The position numbers and the translations under genes are program-made. Of a stretch of DNA of 33,509 nucleotides, positions 8,828 to 17,829 are shown in pieces (position 1 is the first letter of the stretch; every line of letters starts with the position of its first letter). The stretch is from an uncultured Clostridia bacterium. GTDB lineage: Bacteria > Bacillota > Clostridia > TANB77 > CAG-508. The stretch is taken from positions 1-33,509 of the forward strand of contig CANRCM010000006.1 in the NCBI GenBank assembly GCA_947629085.1, in the 5' to 3' direction. The notes beneath the pieces were generated by a model, which saw only the letters and a program-made list of their open reading frames with translations, was not told the origin of the DNA and made no database searches.

Positions 8828-9979
8828 ATGGATAAAAAAGAATTGGGAATATATATACATATTCCTTTTTGTAAGTATAAATGTAATTATTGTGATTTTA
8901 TTTCTTATACAAATAAATTTAAAGAAATAGAAAGTTATATAGAATGCTTAGAAAAAGAAATAAATACATTTGATTTTTCAGGATATTTAGTTAATACAAT
9001 TTATATAGGAGGTGGAACACCTTCTTATATTGACAGTAAATATATAAAACAAGTAATGAATGCTATATATAAAAAAATAAATATTAAAGAACCAAGAAAA
9101 AAGACTATAGAAATAACTATAGAAGTAAATCCAGGAACAATAACAAAGGAAAAATTACAAGAATATAAAGATGTAGGTATAAATAGATTAAGCATAGGTT
9201 TACAAAGTGTTCAAGACAAATTGTTAAAACAATTAGGGAGGATACATACTTATAAAGAGTTTTTGAATGCATATAAATTAGCACAAGAAATCGGTTTTGA
9301 AAATATAAATGTTGATTTAATGTTAGGTGTACCAAATCAAACAATAGAAGATTTAAAAGATAGTTTAAATAAAATAATAAAATTAAATCCTAATCATATT
9401 AGTGTATATTCTTTAATTATAGAAAAAGGAACAAAACTATATAATCAAATAGAAAAACAGGAATTACAATTAGTAAATGAAGATATAGAAAGAAATATGT
9501 ATTGGTATGTAAAAAACACATTGGAATTAAATGGCTATAATCATTATGAAATTTCAAATTTTTCAAAAGAGGGAAAAGAATCAAAACATAATATTAATTG
9601 TTGGAATCAAGAAGAATATATAGGATTTGGAGTTGCAGCACATTCCTATATAAATAATATAAGATTCTCAAATACAAATAATTTAAAAGAGTATATAAAG
9701 AATATTAATCAGCATAAAAATGAGAAAAATATAACAATAGAAGAAAAACAAACTTTAGAAGATAAGAAAAATGAATTTATGATGTTAAGTTTCAGAAAGA
9801 TAAAAGGTGTGGATATATTAAAATTTAAAGAAAAGTTTATTGATAATCCAATATTTTTATATAGTGACACATTAAACAAACTAGTAAAAGAAGGCCTAAT
9901 TGAAATTGATTTAAATAACATTAGACTAACTAATAAAGGTATAGATTTTGCAAATTTAGTTTTTGAAGAATTTGTATAG
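8828..9979 (+). CDS. hemW: Radical SAM heme chaperone HemW
   Basis: HemW is a radical SAM protein that binds a 4Fe-4S cluster and heme and passes heme to target proteins. Cluster cysteines C15, C19 and C22 lie in HIPFCKYKCNYC. The further motifs IGGGTPS, EVNPGT, RLSIGLQS and GVPNQT are all present. HemW, unlike HemN, has this compact cluster motif and no extra N-terminal region. The length of 383 residues is usual. GGCGGTGA upstream is the ribosome binding site. It lies 13 bases after whiA in the same operon. Its one CGG is out of frame. Confidence 0.93.
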   Translation: MDKKELGIYIHIPFCKYKCNYCDFISYTNKFKEIESYIECLEKEINTFDFSGYLVNTIYIGGGTPSYIDSKYIKQVMNAIYKKINIKEPRKKTIEITIEVNPGTITKEKLQEYKDVGINRLSIGLQSVQDKLLKQLGRIHTYKEFLNAYKLAQEIGFENINVDLMLGVPNQTIEDLKDSLNKIIKLNPNHISVYSLIIEKGTKLYNQIEKQELQLVNEDIERNMYWYVKNTLELNGYNHYEISNFSKEGKESKHNINCWNQEEYIGFGVAAHSYINNIRFSNTNNLKEYIKNINQHKNEKNITIEEKQTLEDKKNEFMMLSFRKIKGVDILKFKEKFIDNPIFLYSDTLNKLVKEGLIEIDLNNIRLTNKGIDFANLVFEEFV

Positions 9980-10004
9980 AAATAATATATTACTAATAAA
10001 ATGG

Positions 10005-10037
10005 AGTTAGGTACTCCAATTATTAGAGTACCTAACT
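10005..10037. terminator. Perfect 12-bp hairpin between convergent genes
   Basis: AGTTAGGTACTC pairs with GAGTACCTAACT around a 9-base loop, between hemW and the minus-strand gene ending at 10049. There is no strong T-run on the plus side, so it may act on the minus strand or as a barrier. Confidence 0.55.
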
Positions 10038-10048
10038 GTTATGCTCAT

Positions 10049-10372
10049 TTATTTCCAAGTAGGAGAATAAATGAAGTTGTAGTGAGAACCGTCTGATACA
10101 GTTTCTACCTTCAGACCATTTTCCTTTGCAATGTTGATGACTTTTTTAAGAGTAACAACATCAAAATCTTGTAAAAATTTTGTGCCGACCTTAGATTCAA
10201 AAGATTCAATATTATGACAAAAATATGAATTAATATCATTTTTGTACACACTTACTGTAACACCTTTTGATAAATCTTCAGGGGCAATTTCAAGAAAAAT
10301 GTCTTCAAGTTCTTTCCAAATTACATCAGAAAGAGGTGGTAATTTTCCATCTAATTTTTCTTTTAATGTCAT
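10049..10372 (-). CDS. Hypothetical 107-residue protein
   Basis: I do not recognise this protein. It is soluble, acidic and mixed alpha/beta in appearance. It has a PPLSDVIWKELEDIF segment near the N-terminus and ends YSPTWK. There are no membrane segments or cysteine clusters. The start at 10372 is chosen because AAAGGAG lies 9 bases upstream of that ATG; a longer frame to 10426 lacks such a site. Its base composition is a little less AT-rich than the neighbours. Both CGG triplets are out of frame. It has its own promoter, divergent from recN. Confidence 0.7.
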   Translation of the reverse strand: MTLKEKLDGKLPPLSDVIWKELEDIFLEIAPEDLSKGVTVSVYKNDINSYFCHNIESFESKVGTKFLQDFDVVTLKKVINIAKENGLKVETVSDGSHYNFIYSPTWK

Positions 10373-10438
10373 TTTTAAAAACTCCTTTCTGCAATAAATT
10401 AGATGAAGATAATAACAATAATACATATTATTGACTAA

Positions 10439-10467
10439 ATTATATCATGATATTATGGGAAAAACAA
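10439..10467 (-). promoter_or_regulatory. Promoter for the 107-residue gene
   Basis: On the minus strand TTGTTT, a 17-base spacer and TATAAT sit about 65 bases before the start codon. Confidence 0.55.
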
Positions 10468-10474
10468 TACATGA

Positions 10475-10541
10475 AAAAAATGTTCGTAAAAAGTATTGAC
10501 AATTTGAAAAATTAAAGATACAATAAAAGCGAACATTTTTT
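10475..10541. promoter_or_regulatory. 12-bp inverted arms flanking the recN promoter (LexA-half-site-like)
   Basis: AAAAAATGTTCG (10475-10486) and CGAACATTTTTT (10530-10541) are perfect reverse complements and bracket the recN promoter. The GTTCG and CGAAC cores equal half-sites of the Bacillus-type LexA box, but the orientation is outward and the spacing wide. The left arm lies upstream of transcription, so this is a DNA-level rather than an RNA-level signal. Confidence 0.4.
10496..10524 (+). promoter_or_regulatory. Strong sigma-A promoter of recN
   Basis: Consensus TTGACA, a 17-base spacer and TACAAT. Transcription should start near 10531, inside the right arm of the flanking palindrome. 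Confidence 0.75.
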
Positions 10542-10561
10542 TAGTATATTGGAGGTATAAA

Positions 10562-12194
10562 ATGATATCAACATTGCATATAAAAAATATAGGGATTATA
10601 GAAGATTTAAGTATTGATTTAAATCAAGGATTAAATGTTTTAACTGGAGAGACGGGTGCTGGAAAAACCTTAATAATAGACTCATTACAAATCATATCAG
10701 GCGGAAGGTTTTCAAAAGATATGATAAGAAAGGGGGAAAATAATTCTTTTGTAGAGTTATGTATGTACGAACCCAATTATGAAAATTCAGAAGATGGAAA
10801 TATAATAGTTTCTAGAGAAATAAATTTAAATGGAAAAAATATATGTAAGATTAATGGCAGAATGGTAACAGTAAATGAATTAAAAGAATTTATGAAAAAT
10901 TTTTTAGAAATACATGGCCAAAATGATAATCAATATTTATTAGATAGCAAAAAGCATTTAAGTTATTTAGATAGCTTTTCAGGTGAAAAAATAAAACAAT
11001 TAATAAATAAATATAAAAAATTATATAGTGAATATAATAAAATAAGAAAAGAACTAAAAGAAAATTTAGGAGATGACAAAGAAAAACAAAGAAAATTAGA
11101 TTTATTACAATATCAAATAAATGAAATAGAAGAGACTAATTTAAATTTAAATGAAGATGAAGAATTAGAAACCAAAAGAAAGATATTTCAAAATTCAGAA
11201 AATATAACTAATAATTTGCGGACAAGCAGATAATTTGATTTCAGAAAATGTTATAGATAGCATTAGTATGGCAATAAGAGCATTAGAAAAAATACAAAAT
11301 ATAGATAAAAAATATGAAGATACTTCAAACTCTCTAAAGAGTAGTTATTACGAATTACAAGAAATATCAAGAGATATAAATAATTATAAACGAGATGTTT
11401 ATTTTGATAAAGAAGAGAGAAATTATATAGAAGAAAGATTAAATTTAATTAACTCACTAAAAAGAAAATATGGAAATACAATAGAGGAAATTTTAAATTA
11501 TAAAAAACAAATAAAAGAAGAAATAAAAAAAATAGAAAACTTAGAAGAATATAATCTTAAACTAAAGGAACAAAAGCAAAAATTAGAAAGTGAAATGAAT
11601 AGTTTAGCAGAAAAAATTCATGATATTAGAATAAATAATTCAAAAGAATTAATAAAAAGCATTAATAAAGAACTTGAAGAATTGGAAATGAAAAATGCAA
11701 AAATAAATATTCATGTAGAATATTTAGAAAATCAGTTTTTAAAAGAAGGAAAAGATGATGTCAAATTTTATATTGCAACTAATTTAGGAGAAGATGAAAA
11801 AGAATTAAATACAATAGCATCAGGTGGAGAAATATCTAGAATTATGCTTTCAATAAAAAAAGTTTTATCAGAATCAGATAAAATGCCAGTACTTGTATTT
11901 GATGAAATTGATACAGGAATAAGTGGTAGAGCAGCGAATTCAGTAGCGAATAAACTAAAAACCATATCTAAAAAACATCAAGTATTATGTGTTTCACATT
12001 TACCAAATATAGCAGCATCTGCGGATTATAATTATTTCATAAGTAAAAACATAAAAAAAGAAAGAACCAAAACACAAATAAAATTATTAGAAGAAGATGA
12101 AGTAATAAAAGAAATTGCTAGAATATCATCTGGAGAATTAAATGAAATAACATTAAAATATGCCATGGAATTAAGAAATAAAAAAGTTTCATAA
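10562..12194 (+). CDS. recN: DNA repair ATPase RecN, read through one CGG +1 frameshift
   Basis: RecN is an SMC-like ATPase that acts at double-strand breaks. Walker A GETGAGKT (29-36) and the HGQNDNQYLLD segment lie in the first part. The ABC signature SGGEISRI, Walker B VLVFDEIDTGIS and CVSHLPNIA lie in the second. The normal reading stops at 11231-11233, after 223 residues. The in-frame CGG at codon 220 (11219-11221) read +1 gives GQADNLIS and continues to 12194. The corrected 543 residues match the family. The two halves of the ATPase site are thus split between frames, so neither part alone could work. GGAGGTATAAA precedes the ATG. An internal TTG at 11235 has no ribosome binding site, so a separate second gene is unlikely. 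Confidence 0.9.
11219..11222 (+). other. CGGA +1 frameshift site in recN
   Basis: In-frame CGG at codon 220 after TTG. The zero frame meets TAA three codons later; from GGA the coiled-coil frame continues. Confidence 0.8.
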
Positions 12195-12198
12195 AATA

Positions 12199-12248
12199 AA
12201 AAATAGACACAATAAGTAAAATTTTAAATATCTTATTATGTCTATTTT
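12199..12248. terminator. Bidirectional terminator between recN and the vWA gene
   Basis: AAAATAGACA-c-AATAAG pairs with CTTATT-a-TGTCTATTTT around a 15-base AT-rich loop, with A-runs and T-runs on both sides. It suits two convergent genes. Confidence 0.7.
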
Positions 12249-12254
12249 TATTAA

Positions 12255-13592
12255 TTACCTAATTTTATTATTTATTACTAATATTTTTATTCCAGAAAAG
12301 ATTAAAATTATTAATAAAACAGATCCTACAATAATAAATGTAGTTAAACCAGCTTTTGGCAATACAGCAGGTGGTTCAGAAAGTCTTAATTTAGGTGAAA
12401 TATCTGAAGATTTAGTTTGACTTGAACCAGTAAAATCTGTATAGTCAATATCAACCTTTTCATTAGTTTTTAATAATTTGTCAACAATCGCACTGTTAAA
12501 ATTTTCTTTTAATTTTAGTTTATATTGAACTGTTGCAGTTTGATTAACAGCAAGCTCTGGAATTGTCCACGTAATAGAATTAGTAGTTTTATTTACTTCT
12601 GCAGAAATCTTTCCAATATTTGGGCTTGAAATATAAGCAAAATCAAAATTATCTATGATTTCTTTAGGAAAATAATCAACAATTTTTAAATTTTTAAATG
12701 TTTTATCAGTAGAAATTAGTGAACTATAAATTTCGCTTATTGTATCAGTAATTTTATCGTCAGTTATATAATAAAATTGTCCATATGATGGATTTGAAGG
12801 TGTTCCAAATATTTCTGATATTATTTCACCAAATGACTTTGTAATAGGAACATAATTTTCATCTGTAATTCCTGTTAACATTGTAATAATATTAATACCT
12901 GAATTAGATAATTCTTGTAAAGATTTGCAGGTTTTATTAATAACATCATCTGAATAGTAAGTTTTATCGTAATTAATAGCAACATTAGGAATTCCATCAG
13001 TTAGAACAATCATATATTTGTTTTTTTCTTGAGAGGTAAATAGAGTATTAGCTAAAGTTAATCCTGATTCTAAATTTGTTCTTGGCCCATTAGCTTCTAT
13101 TTTATCTATAGCATTAGATAAAATACTAGAATTATTACTTAACTCTGAAACAACAGTAGCATCTTGAATAGAACCTTCTTTACTAGCATCTATATTTGTA
13201 GAAAAACTAACAATACCAATTTTTAAAGAATCATTATCTTTTAATAAATTTGTAATTAAAGATTTAGCAGAATTAAAAACTAAATTTTTTCTGATTTCAC
13301 CAGTAGAGGTTTCCTCATTCATACTATCAGAGTTATCCAATACTAAAATGATTTCTCCAGTAGGTTTATTAACAATTTCTTCATTAGTCACTTGTAATTG
13401 AATAGTTATCTCTTTGTTATTTAAATCTTTTGAAATTAATTTTTTCTCAAATTTTGAATTTTCTCCAATATTAATTGTACAAACGGGTTCTTCTACAACA
13501 GTCATAGTTACAGTACTATAAGATGCAAAAGAAATATTAGTTATTAAAATTAATATTAAAAAGATTATAAAAAATACAGTTTTCTTCATCAT
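12255..13592 (-). CDS. Secreted, wall-anchored vWA-domain protein with LPKAG sorting signal
   Basis: A signal peptide covers about residues 1-24. A von Willebrand A domain follows, with the metal site D86-N-S88-D-S90, a threonine segment GPRTNLES and the acidic TDGIPN. After the domain, roughly residues 310-400 form a region with DUF11/pilin-like phrases (TVQYKLKLKE). The C-terminus has the sorting order LPKAG (from 411), a membrane segment at about 416-436 and a short basic end, NNKIR. LPKAG differs from canonical LPxTG at the threonine. The protein is probably a surface adhesin or pilus-like subunit. AAAGGAG lies before the ATG-ATG start. A sortase gene lies at 18241. It contains no CGG codon. 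Confidence 0.85.
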   Translation of the reverse strand: MMKKTVFFIIFLILILITNISFASYSTVTMTVVEEPVCTINIGENSKFEKKLISKDLNNKEITIQLQVTNEEIVNKPTGEIILVLDNSDSMNEETSTGEIRKNLVFNSAKSLITNLLKDNDSLKIGIVSFSTNIDASKEGSIQDATVVSELSNNSSILSNAIDKIEANGPRTNLESGLTLANTLFTSQEKNKYMIVLTDGIPNVAINYDKTYYSDDVINKTCKSLQELSNSGINIITMLTGITDENYVPITKSFGEIISEIFGTPSNPSYGQFYYITDDKITDTISEIYSSLISTDKTFKNLKIVDYFPKEIIDNFDFAYISSPNIGKISAEVNKTTNSITWTIPELAVNQTATVQYKLKLKENFNSAIVDKLLKTNEKVDIDYTDFTGSSQTKSSDISPKLRLSEPPAVLPKAGLTTFIIVGSVLLIILIFSGIKILVINNKIR

Positions 13593-13626
13593 TTTTCAAT
13601 CTCCTTTTATATAATTATATATATAT

Positions 13627-13654
13627 ATTTTAACACAAAAGTCAGAAAAATCAA
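13627..13654 (-). promoter_or_regulatory. Possible promoter of the vWA gene
   Basis: On the minus strand TTGATT, a 16-base spacer and TAAAAT sit about 35 bases before the start. Confidence 0.4.
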
Positions 13655-13711
13655 TAAAAATAAAAAATTAATTTATTAATAGTTATGTTATTAATATAAT
13701 GATACTATTTT

Positions 13712-14293
13712 CTAAAAATATGTTAAGGGATTCACATAATTATTATTTATACGAATACCTAGATGCAAATGGCATCCAGTAGTAGCGCCATTGGTAGGTT
13801 TACCTTCAGAGTCGTGATATTGATTTCCGTGCTACACCATAAACATATTTAGGACCAACATGACCGAATTACTTGACCTTGTTTGATTTTATCACCAACT
13901 TTTACAATAAAATTGGGATCACAATGACAGTAACTAACTTTAAGATTATCAAAAGAAAGTGTTATAGTATATCCTCCAGCACCTAAAAATTGGCAAAATG
14001 TAATTTCTCCATCAGCAACTGCAATAAATTGAGTACCTTGAGGTGCAGGAATATCAACTCCAGAATGAGATGAAGAAGCTCCGATTAGTAGGAGAGACAC
14101 GTTTGCCAAAATAAGAACTAATTTGAGTATAGCCAGGTATTGGCCAAACAAAACCATCAGGATTAAAATCAATAATGTTTGCTTCTGATAAATTAGAAGA
14201 AGAAAAATCTTTGATTTCTGGAATAAAAAATATATTAATAAAAACAACAAGAAAAATGATAAAAATAATTAAAGTATTTAAAATTTGTTGAAT
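13712..14293 (-). CDS. Membrane-anchored M23 peptidase, read through three CGG +1 frameshifts
   Basis: M23 peptidases cut peptidoglycan cross-bridges with a zinc site. Read normally, the gene is in four pieces. There are three in-frame CGG codons (14083-14081, 13866-13864, 13829-13827). Taking +1 at each gives one 192-residue protein: an N-terminal membrane segment at about 5-24, a linker, then the full catalytic domain. That domain has SPTNGASSSHSGVD (zinc His and Asp), CHCDP, VIGHVG and the HLHLG zinc motif near the C-terminus. The total of 582 bases less 3 is exactly 193 codons. The start appears to be ATT, with GGAGG 7 bases upstream and no ATG, GTG or TTG in position. It could be called a pseudogene, but all three lesions are alike and no catalytic residue is lost. 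Confidence 0.85.
13827..13829 (-). other. Third CGG +1 frameshift site in the M23 gene
   Basis: On the minus strand GCA CGG AAA; reading GGA onward gives GNQYHDSEGKPTNG and the HLHLG zinc motif. In-frame relative to the second corrected segment. Confidence 0.75.
13864..13866 (-). other. Second CGG +1 frameshift site in the M23 gene
   Basis: On the minus strand ATT CGG TCA; reading GGT onward gives the conserved VIGHVG. The zero frame stops after four more codons. Confidence 0.8.
14081..14083 (-). other. First CGG +1 frameshift site in the M23 gene
   Basis: On the minus strand AAT CGG AGC at codon 71; reading GGA onward gives the typical PTNGASSSHSG catalytic segment. Confidence 0.8.
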
Positions 14294-14354
14294 AAAATCA
14301 CCTCCGAGAAATAAAAAATGACTATAAAGATTTAGTGAATATTAAAATATAATA

Positions 14355-14393
14355 ATAAAGAAAAATAAAAACACTTAATATAATAATTAAGTG
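14355..14393 (-). terminator. Terminator after tRNA-Trp
   Basis: On the minus strand CACTTAAT pairs with ATTAAGTG, followed by a T-rich run, immediately downstream of the tRNA. Confidence 0.7.
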
Positions 14394-14398
14394 CTTTA

Positions 14399-14473
14399 TG
14401 GCAGGGGTAGAAGGACTCGAACCCTCACAGGCGGTTTTGGAGACCGATGTGCTACCATTAACACTATACCCCT
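14399..14473 (-). tRNA. tRNA-Trp (CCA)
   Basis: The acceptor arms AGGGGTA and TACCCCT pair fully. The anticodon loop CTCCAAA gives anticodon CCA, the T-arm has GTTCGAGTC, and the 3' CCA is encoded (75 bases). The anticodon reads UGG only, which agrees with TGA being a stop here. Confidence 0.95.
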
Positions 14474-14542
14474 ATATATATTTCATATAATAATTATATT
14501 AGCATAAAAAACAAAAAATGGCAACGATTTTTATAAAAAATA

Positions 14543-14571
14543 TTGACTTTTTTTATCTACGATAATACAAT
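14543..14571 (+). promoter_or_regulatory. Promoter of glyRS
   Basis: TTGACT, a 17-base spacer and TACAAT. The leader is only about 25 bases long, so there is no room for a T-box. Confidence 0.7.
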
Positions 14572-14603
14572 ATGTACTATATGAAACAATAGGAGGAATG
14601 AGC

Positions 14604-15986
14604 ATGTTAAAATCAATGGATACACTAGTGGCACTTTGTAAAAATAGAGGAATTATTTATCCTGGTTCAGAAATTTATGGAGGATTAGCAAATACATGGG
14701 ATTATGGACCATTAGGTAATGAAATAAAAAATAATGTAAAAAATGCTTGGAGAAAAAAGTTTATACAAGAACAAAAAAATATTGTGGGCTTGGATGCTGC
14801 AATTTTAATGAATCCAGAAACATGGGTTGCATCTGGGCATGTTGGGGGATTTTCAGATCCATTAATTGATTGTAAAGAATGTAAAACTAGACATAGAGCA
14901 GATAAATTAATTGAGGAATGGGCACATAATAAAGGTAAAGATATGATAGCAGATGGTATGACAGATGAACAATTAACTGACTTTATTAACAAAAATAAAA
15001 TACCTTGTCCAAGTTGCGGAAATACAAACTTTACAGAGATAAGAAAATTTAATTTAATGTTTAAAACATTTCAAGGAGTGACAGAAGATTCTAGTAGTGA
15101 GATATATTTAAGACCGGAGACAGCTCAAGGAATATTTGTAGATTTTAAAAATGTACTTAGAACTTCAAGAAAGAAAATTCCTATGGGAATAGCACAAATT
15201 GGTAAAGCTTTTAGAAACGAAATCACACCAGGAAACTTTACTTTTAGAACACGTGAATTCGAACAAATGGAACTAGAATTTTTCTGTAAACCAGGAACAG
15301 ACTTAGACTGGCATAAATATTGGAAGGATTATTGTGAGAATTGGTTATTATCTTTAGGAATTAAAAAGGATAATATAAGATTAAGAGATCATTCAGCAGA
15401 AGAATTAGTATTTTATAGTAAAGCAACAACTGATATTGAATTTAAATTTCCATTTGGATGGGGAGAATTATGGGGAATTGCAGATAGAACGGATTATGAT
15501 CTAAAACAACATATAAATAATTCAAAGCAAGATTTAACATATCAAGATTTAGAAACAAATGAAAAGTATGTTCCTTACGTTATTGAACCATCTTTAGGAG
15601 CTGATAGAGTTGTGTTAGCGTTTTTATGTAATGCTTATGAAGAACAAGAAATTGCCGAAGGAGATACAAGAACAGTATTACATTTACATCCTGTATTAGC
15701 TCCATATAAATTAGCAGTGCTTCCATTATCAAAAAAATTATCAGAAAAAGCAAATGAAGTATATGATAGATTATCTAAAAAATTTATGTGTGATTATGAT
15801 GAGACGGGAAGTATAGGAAAACGCTATAGAAGAGAAGATGAAATAGGAACACCATATTGTGTAACTGTTGATTTTGATACATTAGAAGATGAATCAGTAA
15901 CAATTAGAGATAGAGACACCATGGAACAAATTAGAATTAAAATTGAAGAAGTTGAAAAATGGATTGAAGAAAAACTTCAATTTTAG
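14604..15986 (+). CDS. glyQS: Glycyl-tRNA synthetase, single-chain type
   Basis: This homodimeric class II synthetase charges tRNA-Gly. Motifs seen are [11 protein letters not shown] near the N-terminus, a zinc-like CKECKTRH and CPSCGN pair, [29 protein letters not shown], and motif 3 with GADRVVLAF. The C-terminal anticodon-binding domain starts at about 365. I chose the ATG at 14604 because AGGAGG sits 7 bases before it; the ATG at 14598 is too close. The length of 460 residues is normal. All four CGG triplets are out of frame. It supplies Gly-tRNA, which is relevant to the proposed CGGN reading. Confidence 0.95.
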   Translation: MLKSMDTLVALCKNRGIIYPGSEIYGGLANTWDYGPLGNEIKNNVKNAWRKKFIQEQKNIVGLDAAILMNPETWVASGHVGGFSDPLIDCKECKTRHRADKLIEEWAHNKGKDMIADGMTDEQLTDFINKNKIPCPSCGNTNFTEIRKFNLMFKTFQGVTEDSSSEIYLRPETAQGIFVDFKNVLRTSRKKIPMGIAQIGKAFRNEITPGNFTFRTREFEQMELEFFCKPGTDLDWHKYWKDYCENWLLSLGIKKDNIRLRDHSAEELVFYSKATTDIEFKFPFGWGELWGIADRTDYDLKQHINNSKQDLTYQDLETNEKYVPYVIEPSLGADRVVLAFLCNAYEEQEIAEGDTRTVLHLHPVLAPYKLAVLPLSKKLSEKANEVYDRLSKKFMCDYDETGSIGKRYRREDEIGTPYCVTVDFDTLEDESVTIRDRDTMEQIRIKIEEVEKWIEEKLQF

Positions 15987-16065
15987 TAGATAAGATAAAA
16001 CAGAAAATTAAAAATATAATATAAAAAATTAGAAGGATGAAAAAAGTTATATAAGGAGGAATTTG

Positions 16066-17817
16066 ATGAAAGCAATAGAGATTAGAGACAAATACTTAAA
16101 CTTTTTTAAAAATCATGGACATGCAGTTATTCCATCAGCACCATTAATTCCAGAAAATGATCCATCTGTATTATTTACAACAGCTGGAATGCAACCACTA
16201 GTACCATATCTATTAGGACAGAAACATCCTGAAGGTACAAGACTTACAGGTTATCAAAAATGTTTAAGAACAAATGATATAGATGAAGTTGGAGACAATA
16301 GACATTTAACATTCTTTGAAATGCTTGGAAATTGGTCCTTAGGTGACTATTTTAAAGAAGAATCAATAGCAATGAGCTTCAAATTCCTAACAAAAGAATT
16401 AGGAATACCAAAAGATAAATTGTCAGTTACTGTATTTAAAGGTGATGAAGATTGCCCAAGGGACGAAGTAGCAGCTAATGCTTGGAAAAATACTGGAATA
16501 TCAGAAGATCATATATATTATTATGGAAAAGATGATAACTGGTGGATAGCAGGAGAAGAAGGGCCATGTGGACCTGATACAGAAATGTTTTTTGATACAG
16601 GAAAACCAGCATGTTCAAAAAATTGTCAACCTTCATGTGATTGTGGTAAGTATGTTGAAATTTGGAATAATGTTTTTATGGAATATTTCAAAGATAAAAA
16701 TGGATATACTAAATTAAAGCAAAAAAATGTTGATACAGGGCTAGGATTAGAAAGAATGGCAATGTTATTGCAAGGAAAAGAAACACCATTTGATACTGAA
16801 TTATTTGAACCAGTAATGAAGAAATTAGAAGAATTACAGAAAATAAACATTATTGAAAGTAGAAGAATAGTTGCAGAGCATTTACGATCTAGTATGATGA
16901 TAATATCAGATGGAGGAAGACCAAGTAATTTAGACAGAGGGTATGTTTTAAGAAGATTAATTAGAAGACTGATAAGACATATGAATAAATTACAAATAGA
17001 ATTGAACCAATTATCAACACTTATTGATATAAATGTGGAAACTTTGAGTGAAATGTATCCAGAATTAATAAAAAACAAAGAAATAATAAAATCAGTAATT
17101 ATAGAAGAAAAAGATAAATTTGTAAAGACGTTAGCTAAGGGAGAACGAGAATTTCAAAAAGAAATTAATAAATTGAACGGAAATAAAATAATTTCTGGTC
17201 AAGTTGTATTTAAGCTATATGATACATATGGATTTCCACCAGAAGTTACCAAAGAACTTGCTATAGAAAATGGATATGAAGTAGATTTAAAAGAATTTGA
17301 GGAATTATTTAAAAAGCATCAAGAAAAATCAAGAGTAGGCTCAGAAGTAAAATTCAAAGGTGGACTTGCAGAACAAAATGAAGTGACTATTAAATATCAT
17401 ACAGCAACTCATTTATTGAATGCGGCTTTAAAACAAGTTATAGGAAAAGACGCTCATCAAAGAGGTTCAAATATCACAGTAGATAGAATGAGATTTGACT
17501 TCAATTGTGACCATAAATTAACAACTGAAGAAAAACAACAATTAGAAGATTTAGTAAATGAGTGGATAAAACAAAAATTACCTGTAACAAAAGAAGAAAT
17601 GAATAAGGAAGATGCAATTAAGTCAGGAGCAGAGTGTATGTTTATTGAAAAATATCCAGATATAGTAACAGTGTATACTATTGGAGATGTTTCAAAAGAA
17701 CTATGTGGAGGCCCTCATGTTAAAAATACAGGTGAACTTGGTAAGTTTAAAATAAAAAAAGAAGAATCTAGTTCATCTGGAGTAAGAAGAATAAAAGCAA
17801 TATTAATAGATAAGTAA
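16066..17817 (+). CDS. alaS: Alanyl-tRNA synthetase, short form lacking C-Ala
   Basis: AlaRS charges tRNA-Ala and clears mischarged serine. The N-terminal catalytic core is complete, with TTAGMQPLVPYL, RTNDIDEVG, HLTFFEMLGNWSLGD, the VDTGLGLERM segment and RRLIRRLIRH. An editing domain follows with HTATH (445-449) and CGGPH (C547, H551). The usual beta-barrel insert before the editing domain is nearly gone. The protein stops right after the editing domain, at 583 residues, against about 870 usually, so the DHHA1/C-Ala part is absent. The stop is followed by AAGGAG and the next gene, so this is a natural end, not a break. Both CGG triplets are out of frame. The ATG at 16066 has a clear AAGGAGGA site. 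Confidence 0.93.
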   Translation: MKAIEIRDKYLNFFKNHGHAVIPSAPLIPENDPSVLFTTAGMQPLVPYLLGQKHPEGTRLTGYQKCLRTNDIDEVGDNRHLTFFEMLGNWSLGDYFKEESIAMSFKFLTKELGIPKDKLSVTVFKGDEDCPRDEVAANAWKNTGISEDHIYYYGKDDNWWIAGEEGPCGPDTEMFFDTGKPACSKNCQPSCDCGKYVEIWNNVFMEYFKDKNGYTKLKQKNVDTGLGLERMAMLLQGKETPFDTELFEPVMKKLEELQKINIIESRRIVAEHLRSSMMIISDGGRPSNLDRGYVLRRLIRRLIRHMNKLQIELNQLSTLIDINVETLSEMYPELIKNKEIIKSVIIEEKDKFVKTLAKGEREFQKEINKLNGNKIISGQVVFKLYDTYGFPPEVTKELAIENGYEVDLKEFEELFKKHQEKSRVGSEVKFKGGLAEQNEVTIKYHTATHLLNAALKQVIGKDAHQRGSNITVDRMRFDFNCDHKLTTEEKQQLEDLVNEWIKQKLPVTKEEMNKEDAIKSGAECMFIEKYPDIVTVYTIGDVSKELCGGPHVKNTGELGKFKIKKEESSSSGVRRIKAILIDK

Positions 17818-17829
17818 GGAGAAAAGATT

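Noticed and set aside
11235..12194. A separate gene starting at TTG 11235, after the recN break
   Set aside because: There is no ribosome binding site, and the product would be the C-terminal half of RecN without Walker A. The same reasoning excludes separate second genes in whiA, spoIIM and ruvB.
14571..14604. A T-box riboswitch before glyRS or alaRS
   Set aside because: The glyRS leader is about 25 bases and the gap before alaRS is about 80 bases with no T-box sequence or terminator hairpin.
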